Of a DNA stretch of 64,000 nucleotides, positions 17,080-28,219 are shown piece after piece. Source of the stretch: Apteryx mantelli (taxonomy: Eukaryota; Chordata; Aves; Apterygiformes; Apterygidae); NCBI RefSeq assembly GCF_036417845.1, contig NC_089979.1:25361958-25425957 (forward strand). The letters run 5' to 3'. The notes below the pieces were generated by a model. That model saw nothing but the letters and a program-made list of their open reading frames with translations, did not search any database and was not told the DNA's origin. The position numbers and the translations under genes were made by a program. Positions within the stretch are counted from its first letter, which is position 1. Each line of letters starts with the position of its first letter.

Positions 17080-17620
17080 CCCCGCCGGTGCACCCGGCTC
17101 CTCTCTCCCTGCTGTGGGGCTGCCCTGGTGCGCTCTGCGCGGTCCCACGAGCCCCTCTGACACCCGGGAGGGTGCCCAGGCCCCCCAGGCCCGTCCGAAT
17201 CCCACGTTGCTCCCGTTCCCCGGCCGGCCCCTCCCCGTGGTGCCCGGGCGGGCGCCTTCGGGGCTCCCTCAGGTCTCCGCTACCTCTGCGCGCCCTGCGT
17301 TAACTCGGCGCTTTCCTGCTCTTTCAACCCTCCTGGTGCCCCGCCCGGCGCGGAGCGGAGCCGCCGCGGTGCCCGGCGCCGGCGGCGCAGTGCGCAGAGC
17401 CGCCCCGTGGAGCGCGCTGCCGCCCGCCCGCCCGCCATGGGCTGCTCCGGCAGCGCCCTCCGGGGCCGCCGCTCCCCGGAGCCGCCGCCGGGGCCGCCGG
17501 GGCCGCCGCGGGGTGAGCCCGCCGGGGCCGCGGGGGGCCGCGGGGGGCCGCGCGGCGTGAGGGGCCGGGGCGCCTCCGCGTTAGAGAAGCGCGGCGGGAG
17601 GGCAGCATTCTGGCGAGCGG
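17080..17620. promoter_or_regulatory. ERICH5: CpG-island promoter and first exon of ERICH5
   Basis: A dense CpG block covers the region upstream of, and including, the ERICH5 start codon and the start of intron 1. GC boxes are frequent and no TATA box stands out. The 5'UTR boundary cannot be fixed from the sequence. Just after the exon 1 donor is a run of G tracts (17524-17570) with G-quadruplex potential. Confidence 0.7.
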
Positions 17621-20600
17621 CGTTTTCCGGGGCTTTTGACTCTGCCTGCCTTCGGCACGAATTTTCGCCTCGTGAATAATCTCTCTCTCTCTTTTTTTCT
17701 TTTAACTAGAGTTGCTTTTACAATAATACGTTACCAGCTTTCATCCTCATCCAGATAGTTTCTTCCTAATTTAAAGCCAGGTCTTTGCTGTTGCTTCTTC
17801 TGTATAACACCTTGTAAATTCAATGATTTTTTTTCCCCCTCTTTAAAATAATCATCAACTTGTCAGACCTGACCCTGCAGTTCTTCCCTTGTTAAATTTG
17901 TACATATCCAGCCCAGCCCTGTTTTAAGCAACAGCAATACTCCGGTGACTTCGAGGCGGCTCAAGTCACAGCAGATTAATTTGGGGAGCAAGGTGTGTTA
18001 CAAGAACACCTTCCGTAAGAATATCCTTGTAACTCAATGCAAGTCAAATATTAAATAAAACTTTATTTTCATATTTATTATATTTGGCTCTTTGCTCCAA
18101 GGGAAGTTTGGAAACCCTTTTTATGAGAGCCCAAATGCTGCACTTGTAGATGTTGGCCCCTCCAGTATGTCATATCCTGAAGAAAAATGCATAGAAGTTG
18201 CTTGTATTTCATTTTAATGATTTTCTTTCCTGTATTCTTTAGTTCTGAGTATCATTCCGTTACTGCTGTTGTTCTGGTGGGGGAATCTAAGTTTTCTGTA
18301 TGGGTTTCTTTTTCATTCATTGTCCTACAGTGTTAGGATTTGTTGTGATTGCAGAGATGATTGCAGGTTGTAGGGGGTGTTTTTAGAGTGCTGTACGTGA
18401 CACTACAGAGCTAGCATGCTTCTGCATGTGGAAGAGCCCCTCTGAAAATATTGCCAGAAATGTCTTTATATTTTTCCTCCTGTCTTGTTCATCTTGTCAA
18501 TGTACCAAGACCAAATGCCTGTGCTTTCTCATCCTCTAACTGAAAGATATTAATGCTCTGCACAAGAACGCTGAAGGGCTCCGAGAGGCAACTAAAGTAA
18601 CTGAGTCTGAATATTTTAAGAATTCTGTTTAGAGACCTGTTGATGTTAGTGTAGGCTATGAAATGTACTAAATACCTAAACGAATGTCATGATAATGATA
18701 AAGTTTATTTTGTTATCAGAGCTGAAATACATCCATTGGGGGAATATTGCCAGCCAGATATGTTTTCTATTTTGTAATTTAGTTTATTAGAAAAGGATAC
18801 TTTGAAAGTGATTTCTTTAAATGTGCTAATGGGAAAAAATGAATTTCATTTCATTCCACTGAAATGTAATTCACAAAAATTTGAGGTTTTTCCAAAAGGA
18901 AAAAAGGCAATTACTGGCAGAGGTAAAAATATTGTGGGTATGGCCCACTCAAATTCATTGTGCTTTTTACTATTTCACCAGCAGGAATTGTCTATGGCAG
19001 GGAAAATAAATGTTAGAACTTTAAAAATAAAACAAAACTACAAGGCATCTTAAGAATGTCGATGGCCCCATGATGTTCATTCTTCTTGGGGATAAAGATA
19101 TTGAACAGATTACCAGGAGGATTTATTTCTTCTGCATTAGAGAATTCTTTGTATTTTAAATGAGAGCAGAGGAATGCTTTAAAGGTTTCCAGCAGTGTGG
19201 ATCTCGCATTGCATAATAGTATTTTATAATCCAATTTACATAAAGAGTCTTGCTAGAGAGAGGGCTAGCTGAACGTTACACGTCTGACGTTTAGAGGAAC
19301 TGCAGGGGACTCCTAGTAATGATTTTTTTGAATTAAGTTTCTTTTACTGGGTAACACCAATTGAAAACTCCATATAACATGCTAGTTTTCATGGCTCACT
19401 TATTGCTGTGTTTAAGTTATAAATGCTCCTTGTCCGCCTGGTACTAAGCAAGGAGAAGGTGTCAGAAATGTGTCAAGGTCTAAAAAATAAAATGGGAAAA
19501 GATCAAGTCTCTTGCCCCTTAGCATATGGTACTTTTTTAGCCACCCTTAGGTGAGCCATTGTGAGGCTTCTTCAAGGTGTATGATCTCCACAGAGCGTTG
19601 CTACCCAGCCCTAGAAGCTCTCCAGAGTTAAGCACAGGATGGACACACATGTAGTCACTGATCCCTTTGGAAAATATGGGCCAAAAGCCCGTAATCACCA
19701 AGAACTCTGCCTAGAAAGAGCTTGTGCTTTGAAAACACTATGCACGGTCTCTTGCCAAGTTTAAGACTTATTTACTGGTATTTTGATTGGGTATCTGTTT
19801 TCAGAAAGTGATTTCAGATTGAGCTTCATGTTAGGAAATGGTGCCAGGAAGATAGGGTGTGATAGAGGCCTTGAGAAGGTAAATACAGAAGTATAATTTC
19901 CTGTTTCTCATAACATAAGAACTATGTCACTTGCTGAAATTACTAGTAGCGGGCTTAAAACGAACAAAAGTAAGTTCTGCAGAGGGTATAAACTCATTGC
20001 CGTTGATGACTATGGAGGCCGAAAGCATAAATAATAAGGAGTTTGGGCAGATTCATGGAAGACCGTCCCCGACCGACTGCCACTGGGCTGGCGCTGGCTC
20101 CCTCTGCCCCCAGCCACTGCCACGCTTGGCGCCAGCACAGGCAGGCTGCCAGGCCGGGCAGATCGCAGACCTGGCTTGCAGAGCTCATCTTACCTCCTCT
20201 TTTCTAGTTGTGTTATAAACAACCTCTACATGTACCTCTACATAGCAACAAATCCGTTTTGTGTAAACATTCCTTTTATTTAATGTGTTTGTTTCTTATG
20301 TCTTTAAGAGCTATCTGTCCCCTTTTTTTTTAAACCATAACCACCAATTTTTACAATTTCTACATTTTTTTAGAATGTTAATAGCTGGAAAACTTAAAAA
20401 AGTTAAGCTGACAGATACCACTATTCTTTGATCAAGCTGCTGTGCTGCTGTAACATGCACAATCCCAATGCAATGTTACAAACAGACCATGATACAGCTA
20501 ATAGCAATACTCTAATAACATTTTCAACAAATGTACCAAAGGCTTGAAGCTTTGCCCTGTGACCGTTAGCTTTGCTGACATGCGGCTACCATACAGATTA

Positions 20601-23600
20601 AATTAACTTGTGGGTAACTGAGGACTAGGACCACAAAAACCTTTAAGCACTTGCTCCCCTCTGACTGCCACGGTAGGTGCTAAATCTCCATGCTGAAGGG
20701 TCTGAGAGGGAGATCTTGAGTCACATCTCCCGGAGGGGCTGCGAAGGTAAATCTGAATTTCGAGCAGGGGGAGGAACCAGTCCGGGAAGAGCTGCCGTCA
20801 GCGGTACGCTCACCGCCACGGCATTTCCCAGTGGCTGTGCTGGGCGGCTGCTGCTCACGGCACTGGTTAGGGATTTTGAATCGCTCGTACATCACGCAGG
20901 AAGTACCACATCGTTCTGCTCACAAGCTTTGACACCACAATCATCATTTTCCCAGAAAATACAATTTGTCCAGATCTCATAATTATTATATTAACAGACT
21001 TTGTGCACAAACTCCCAATGAGTGTTTTCATCTTGACATTCCTTGTGAGAAGGCTAAGTACAAGCTATTGTCAAACTGAATTTAATCAGAAAGTTCTTAA
21101 ATCAGTCTGATAGGTATACATAGCTCCTTTTGAGTCTTCCAACAGTCAGATACCTGTCAGAGGAATTTTGCCATTTTTCAGACTTAAATTTCATCTGCTG
21201 AAAAGACCCATTGCTTTACTTAGCCAATAATTTGATCACATATGAAAGAATCAGCAGTTTGGATTAGCGCAGGCTTTCTGTTATTGGCTGTTTAATTAGA
21301 AGAAGTGTAGTATGTATGATAGTTTAACCTTTAAAATACAAACCATTTTTTTGTTTTAAGAACTGGAGGCAATAAAGATTTGGGCTTTTTTTTTAAAAAA
21401 AAACAAATTCCTGAAGCTCTTTTGTGGTTGGCAACAGTCAGAGGATTACTAATGGGTAGGATAGCAAAGTCAACCTTAGCAATTTTCATTTACTTATTCT
21501 TCTGTCCATTGGTCGCAGGTAGTGTGTAGCTGCACTGGGGGTAATGTGTTCAAGCATGCTCATCCTCTGGTATGAGAAAGTTCTTTCCCCTGTTTTTCCT
21601 TTTAGCAAAAAAATAAGAAATATGTCAGCCCATCTGTAGGCACCGATAGAGGTTACCCACAAGCAACCCAGGAAAGCAGTTACTGCTCAGCAAATTGATT
21701 CTGTGCTTGGTTTTGGGGGAGGAAAAAGTTGCTTCCTTGAATAACATCACCTATTCAGCAAAACTTCTGCACACTTCAGGTCCTTAAGGAAAAACGTAAT
21801 AGGACATTGACCTGTGAGCACATCCGTTCTCTTTGTATAAATATATCTTCTGTGCATCAAGCCAAACATTTTTCTGTGTGATGGTAGCACCATCCGCCAT
21901 TGGATATGCAGGAGAGTAACAGATATGTGAAGGAGTAATGTCTGTAGCCAGGTGGGAGCTGTCTGAGAGGCAGTGCTTGTGCTCTTCCCCTCCCCTGGGA
22001 ATCTAGTTCTGACCTAGTTCAAATGCCTGCTCATCAATTACCCATGTTTCCCCTTTTTTTCATTTCATACTCTACCATGAATAAAAGCATCACTGGGTGA
22101 AAATACTCCAATTGCAGATGAGTATGAAACCATACCTGACCAAACAAAGCTGGACCCAGTGGAAGATGTGAGTCTCGCCTCTGAGGAGACAAAACCAGAA
22201 GAGCATCTCCCAGGAGGTGAGGCTGTTCTCATTCTGGCACTGGAAGAAAAGATTGATTCAGTCAGCAAAAGGGAGGAGCCGGAGGGCAATGAGCCCCTGC
22301 CCATGGGATCGGAGGAGAGCACTGGGCTGCCATCTGCATGGCGAGAGGAGAGCACTGGGCCTTCCCCACCAGCACCAGGGGAAGGCACTGGGTCACCATC
22401 GCCAGGACCAGCGGAGAACAGTGGGCTGGTAGAGGGCAATGACAGCTCTGTAGTGGAAATCATCAAGAAAGAACATATTACTGAAGAGGACCAACTCACT
22501 GAGGGTAATATTGGTGCTTTTGTAAATTCAGGAGACCAAATTATGCCTCCAGACGCTTGTGCGTGTGTCTTTTTGACTTTAGTGAGAGACTCACATGAGC
22601 TTCTGGAGTCAGAATTTGATCCGCAAAGTCTGTACAATGTAGAGTGTAGAAAAACATGGTTGGAAAAGCCTCAGACTCACCAGTCTAAGCTGTAATAAAT
22701 TTAATCAGCATTTCCAGTCCTAATCTCTGCTACTTCATTTCATGTTCTATGTTCTTGGCAGATAAAATGCCCTACCATATCCCTCATTTAAATATTGTGT
22801 TTCTGTTTAGCTCAGAGACGTTGCTTAATATTTGCACATAATAGAGACAAGAGGCTCTATTACTTAGTTACATATATTAATTATAAAGCAACTGACCTTA
22901 TGCCTAATGGTGGTGGAGGGTGGGTGTCTAACAGTAGAAGAAAAAGCAGCTTGTAGATGCATCCTTGGCATATACAGTCTGTCTTAGAGGGCTAGCTACT
23001 GAACAAGCAGAATAGAGATGGAAGTGGAAGTAGATGGGACTGGGCTTCCCAAAGATGCTTGGAAATGAGCAGCTGGGGAGGAAGGCTGAACGAAGAAGGA
23101 CTGTTACCTGAGACAACAGTTATTTCCACTTGGCAATGTCACACAGTGGGGACAACATGCTTCAAGGTACCTTGTGCAGTTAGGGGGAGGTATGCTCATT
23201 GTCAGAGATGGTACTCATCTTTGGGGCACTGCCTGGAGAATCTCACTCCCCACACATGCCAAAGGTGAACACTTTATGGGAGGAATCAGGTTTCTCCTAA
23301 ACAGTACAGAGAAGCTCAGTGAGGAATTGGATACTTCCTGGAGAAGCATTTCTTTGGGCAATAAGCAGGTGAAGCACATGAAAAGAATATCTCTGCAGGG
23401 AAACATGGTACCAACAGCCTTCCTCACTGCACATTCACCTTGAGGAAGTGCAAAACACAGGAGAAGGACTAATCTATGTGAAGGCCAGAGCCAATTCATG
23501 TGCTATCGCTTAACCATGTGGCTTTACTGTGCACATCTGTGAACCAGCTGTATAAATCTAACTATGTGAATCCCAGTAGTTGAGCTGCGGGCATTGCCTT

Positions 23601-26600
23601 GTCCTCCCATGTGTTTCTTTTCAAAAGAATTTGGAGGTCTCTTCTGCATAAAATGGAGATCTATCATTTGGAATAAAGTCTTGTTTTATGTAAGCAGTAA
23701 AGGACTGGATGCTCAGCTGTAAAACATGTAGTCTTGCCCATCTGACTCCCAATTTTATTAATCCATTAATTATCATTTATAAGCTTAGTGGCACAGTACT
23801 GGAGGCAGAACAGTACCTTCTGAACAATGTAATGTGACCTTATATACATGAAAACATGTTTAAAACTGATTGTTTGCCTGAAGAATGGGTATGTGCCTTT
23901 GAATCACCAAGCAATGCATGCCGCTTGCAGGGCAAGCGAACAAGGCTTTTGGAAAAACTCTGTACAGTTTTGCTGTTATTTGTTCCAAGATTGGAACAAC
24001 ATCCCACAGCCTCTTGTGCATATTTTCTTTCCATGAGGTATGTGATGAAGAAGGGGCCTTCCATTTCTATGCTGCGGTGCATAGGATACATAGCACTTGT
24101 TTTGCTCTCCTTTATTCCTCAGTAGCTGTGTGAGAGATGATTAACTAGGTAGCAGCTTCCTAGGAAAAGTATAACTTCAACCAGAATGGCACGTTACCAT
24201 GTTTTCTATTTCTGTTCTGTTCCTTTTTGGATGAAAACACACATATGTAGAATAACACTCATTACCTAAGAAAAATAATTTGAACAGAAATAGTGCTTGT
24301 GATGTGTATTGAATAGAGTGTCAAGGGCATTTTGTACAAGTGTCGGGAGAATTTTATGGGCATGAAGCCTGCTTATACTTGGATGATGGAAAGTGATTGG
24401 GAACATCATGTTTGTTCCCTATTGATTCATTCAGCTGATACCTTTGTACAGGGCAGTGGAGGGTTGGCAAAACAAAATCAATTTTGCAGAAAGGAGCTGG
24501 GGCACCCAGTGCTTTTTTCAGCAGATCCTAATTTGATCTCCATGGTTACTGTTCCCAGGTGAGACAGGAGAACAGGTGGAAACTGAGCTGCTCAGTAAGA
24601 TAGTAAGTGAAGGGTCTGAAACAAAAGAAGAAGAAACAGGAGAAGCTGTGGATGGTGCAGCAGCGACAGAGATAGGTATGTTGACAGAGGAGTGAAGGGC
24701 TGAATGTGTTATTGTTCAGGAGACAGAAAAGCTGTGCTATCACTGATGAATGCATCTTTGTCATCTTCCTGTCGGTGAACAGCTGCTGCTCTCTGCATTT
24801 TTAACACAAGACAGATAGTCATAATTTTTTTTATTTACATAAAGAGATAATTTTGAAAGCAATCAATTGTAAGTCATGCTCTTTACATGGGTCTTCTTTA
24901 TATAATACATGAGTCTTACCAGTGATAAATTATCCCGGTTTGGGGAAAATGCTAGACTGTAACAGGCAGTCTTGGAAAATTAAAACCTATGTTAAAATCA
25001 TGACTCAGCTCATTATTATTTGCCCGAATTGTTTTTATGAGTTAATAGCTTAACACTGCTTTGTGATTTCCTTTCTATGCTGGACATTCATTTCAGATCC
25101 CCCTGGTTTTCATTATCAGCTGAAATCAGCAGTGTAGCATGGGGTGAAAGCACATTCCACAGCCAATGCAGTCACATGGTGGGAAGGAAAAGCCACAGGC
25201 CAAATAAAGCGAGTTTGGAAACACTCATACCAGTTAAAAGAAGAGTGTGAGGGCATAGGACTCTTTCTCCAGCAGACTCTTAGATTATGTTCCAATTTCT
25301 ATCATCACAGTCTTTCTGCAGAAGTTATTTTTATCTCCTCAGTGTTCACTGAGGATCTCACACTCATTTATTGTGACTCCATCACATAAGGCCAAATTCC
25401 TTTGGGTTTTCACACGCCTAAGGTGGCAGTGGTTACCAGTGGTATTGCCAGAACTTGGAAAAGGAAGAGCAGGCAGTGCAGACATCTCCCTCCTTTCCAC
25501 CAGCAAACATTACTGCAACGATTGAAGCCCAAATCCTCTCTCCCCTCTAGTGAATGTCCTCACCAGTAGCCTAGACAGCCATGCTCACAGTCTTTCTGGA
25601 CTAATGAGTATTGTAATTCAGAAGCGAACAGCTTCAGCAGGAAGAGTGGAGGGTATCTTACACCTGAACCTTTCACAGCTTCCAGGTGAACCTCTTGCAC
25701 CTGTGATAAGAGGTTTTTGGTGCCTTCCCAGTGCTTATATATGTGCTAGCATATGAACTGTTGAGTAAAAGTGGTGAGGGCTCCCTTAAACAGATGAGGA
25801 AGGCATGTTACCTCTGTCTTCCATCCCAGCTGATATGCTGTGAGGAGGCAGAGTTCACTTGGTAGGAGATAAATGGGAAGCACCAAGCTTGGAAGTTCCC
25901 GCAGGGTACAAGTGTTGCTGGGCAGGTCCAGAAACAGGCATTTGAAAGGGTCTGCAAGGGCAAGCCACTTCCTCTAACTGGTGGAGAAAGAGGTTCTTGT
26001 AAAACTCTTTTCAGAGCGGGAAGACATTGAATATCTGCAAGGGTTGCCTTGCAAGGAGCAGCCATGTAAGAAATTCTTAAACAAGAAGGACTGAAGGACA
26101 AAATATGAAGAGCCACTGCTCTGCAGGGCAAGTTCAGAGCAGCACCCTGTCTCACTTGTGCCTGCTGGCACTGCTGAGTCTTCATCTTAACTGTGTCCAA
26201 GATCGTTTGCTTTATCTTAGTTGTCCACAAAACTCATAGGCAAGAGGGTTGTTCGATCAGTTTTGCAGTAAGCATTAGGCATGCCTGTGCTATCTTGTTT
26301 TGGTTGCACTGACTGCAGGCCAGTGTGTTACAGCTGTGCTGTAGGACTAAGGAAAATGGTTTTCACCACGAACGCCACAGCCTGGAAGACTAATATAGTG
26401 CTGGTCAAGAAGTCTGGACAAAGCATATGTGCCTGTATCACCTTGTCATTAGTCAAGTGGAATCAGATAAGCAGTGACCAAAAAAAGGCACTCACCTCCC
26501 TGCCATTTAGCAACTGTTTAACAGTTGGTCCTGGCAGTCTACAAATTGGACCTATATATTGTTACTTTTAAGCTAGCCTGTGATAACAAGCTATTGTTGG

Positions 26601-28185
26601 CTGTTGGCAGTTGTGCTTTTCTCAATCTTATGCAGTATAGCTTTGCTTCTGAAGTCCAGAAAAGTTTATTCATTCAATTTGTTTTTAATCTCTTGCGTGG
26701 GGCTTTCTAGAGGGGTCAAAATTAGAGGGATCTTTGCTGCAAACAAACACAGAACAGCACTTAATTTTCTTCTGGGAAACCTCAAAGAACAATAGAATCC
26801 TCTTCCTGAAGATTAAGAGATTTCATCATGTGGTAATTACAGCTTTAATGAAATAAAATTCCTGCATCTACCTGACTTGACAATACTCTTCCCAGTAGTA
26901 TTTCTAAGGAAGCAAAACAAGCAGCCCTGCTTTTATTTCGTAATACATTTCAAATGATAGAAGCAAACCAATGTAGACAGCTCAGTGAACAGCTGTGGGC
27001 AAGAAATGTTAGGAATGGAACAGTGACCATTTAAGTCGCTCTTGTATAACGGAGCAATTCTTCCATCTCGAAAAGATGTTGAAGAACTAAAACAAGATTT
27101 TGGGCAGAGACACAAGAACACTAAGGGGAATGGAAAAATTCTTACATTAAGAGAAATCAAAAATATTCAGATCCTTGTCTGTGAGAGGATATGACTAAAA
27201 GGATATTAGTTGATCACTGTGCAAAATAAACAGTATTCTAAAGGTAGCTGAGGTTTATCTCTGGACAAGGGCATGTTCAATTACACTAAAAGTATGACGA
27301 ATGCAAAGCCACAAAAGGGAATTTTTTTTCCACACAATATTAGCATTATTCATGCAAATTACCTCTCAGACTCCTTTTTCACAGAGAGGCAGTTTGACTT
27401 CTCTCCTTTGCCTGCTGCTGATGGCCAAGACATGTTGGCCACAGGGGCTGGGAGCAATTGCTGGATGAGACATTATCACAGAATCACAGAATGGTTGATG
27501 AAGGGGCCTCTGGAGATCATCTGTCCAACCCCCCTGCTCAAGCAGGGTCACCTAGAGCAGATTGCCCAGGATCGTGTCTGGTCAGGTTTTGAATATCTCC
27601 AAGGATGGAGACTCCACAACCTCTCTGGGCAACCTGTGCCAGTTCAATCACCCTTACAGTAAAAAGGTTTTTCTTATGTTTAAATGGAATTTCCCATGTT
27701 TCAGTTTGTGCCCATTGCCTCTTGTCCTTATATGAATAAGATTTAATGAGATGCCTGCCTCTGTGTCAAATGTGACTGAAATTATCTAGTGGTTTCAAAA
27801 GTTGTTAAGAGAAAAAGCAGCAGGATGAGGAGGAGCATGAGACTATTGCAGCATAACCAGAGTTTACATAAATGTTGTTCATGTCTGTAAGAGGAAGTTT
27901 GTGCATGAATGGGATGGAGGAAGAGGAAGCAGAGATGGCTGATGTTAGCTTTCTTAAGTCCACACAGAACGTCCTTACAGAGCCTGCAGACGAGCAGATA
28001 ACCCCTTCAGGCTGTGATACTTCCAGGGAACTTTCATATTCCTATAGGATATATTGAATCTGAATTTGTATCTTAATTTAATTGTTAATTTAATTTTTTT
28101 CATTTCAGAGACAGCTAATAACGAGCAAGAGAAGTTATGTCTGTATGAACATCTTCTTCTTGGGCCTGCTCTTCTGTCTTCATGA
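17437..28185 (+). CDS. ERICH5: Glutamate-rich protein 5 (C8orf47 homologue), about 228 aa
   Basis: Coding exons are 17437-17512, 22088-22504, 24559-24675 and 28109-28185. All junctions are phase 1 with GT/AG ends, totalling 687 nt. The start MGCSGSAL matches the human start MGCSSSAL and has a good context (G at -3, G at +4). Gly2-Cys3 suggests N-myristoylation and palmitoylation, hence membrane attachment. Exon 2 is acidic and low-complexity, with a degenerate 11-12 residue repeat at about 101-140 (EESTG, EESTG, EGTG, ENSG). Its end EEDQLTEG joins exon 3 ETGEQVETE, and [10 protein letters not shown] follows; this is the stretch that best matches the human C-terminus. No enzyme domain is present and no function is established. 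The human protein is about 374 aa as I recall, so the middle is shorter here. An alternative exon 2 acceptor at 22118 is also phase 1. Exon 4 is the least certain. Confidence 0.85.
27476..27735 (-). repeat. CR1 LINE 3' fragment in ERICH5 intron 3
   Basis: Read on plus it begins with the CR1 terminal repeat (TCACAGAATCACAGAATGG), continues through GGAGATCATCTGTCCAACCC and the LEQIAQD / GNLFQ-type antisense blocks, and stops near the block reading GTTTGTGCCCATTGCCTCTT. It is about 260 bases of the 3' end of CR1 on the minus strand, antisense to ERICH5. Divergence and small indels mark it as old compared with the copy at 56181-57363. Confidence 0.92.
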
Positions 28186-28213
28186 ACATTCCTTAATTTT
28201 ATTGGGTTGGGAA

Positions 28214-28219
28214 AATAAA
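28214..28219 (+). promoter_or_regulatory. ERICH5: ERICH5 poly(A) signal
   Basis: AATAAA lies 29 bases after the proposed stop codon of exon 4, which supports 28109 onward as the terminal exon. Confidence 0.65.

Larger units (their letters stand above)
6701..17080. other. RPL30-ERICH5 intergenic region
   Basis: About 10 kb separates the RPL30 CpG island from the ERICH5 CpG island. 6701-7560 is a G+C-rich shoulder with no recognisable protein. The rest is mixed and mostly AT-rich, with a CR1 scrap at 13671-13727, TG/TA microsatellites and moderately G+C-rich patches around 10400-10830, 13800-15500 and 16380-17030. No splice-consistent gene was found. Open frames of 130-137 codons on the minus strand between 14388 and 15499 have no familiar motif. 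Confidence 0.5.

Noticed and set aside
22065-22637. 190-codon open frame antisense to ERICH5 exon 2
   Set aside because: It mirrors the exon, which has phase-consistent splice sites and human similarity on the plus strand. The antisense peptide is Ser/Pro-rich because the sense strand is Glu/Gly-rich.
27872-28057. Glu-rich frame ([14 protein letters not shown]) just upstream of ERICH5 exon 4
   Set aside because: No GT donor fits its 3' end before the stop, and the other ERICH5 junctions splice in phase without it. An alternative exon remains possible but unsupported.
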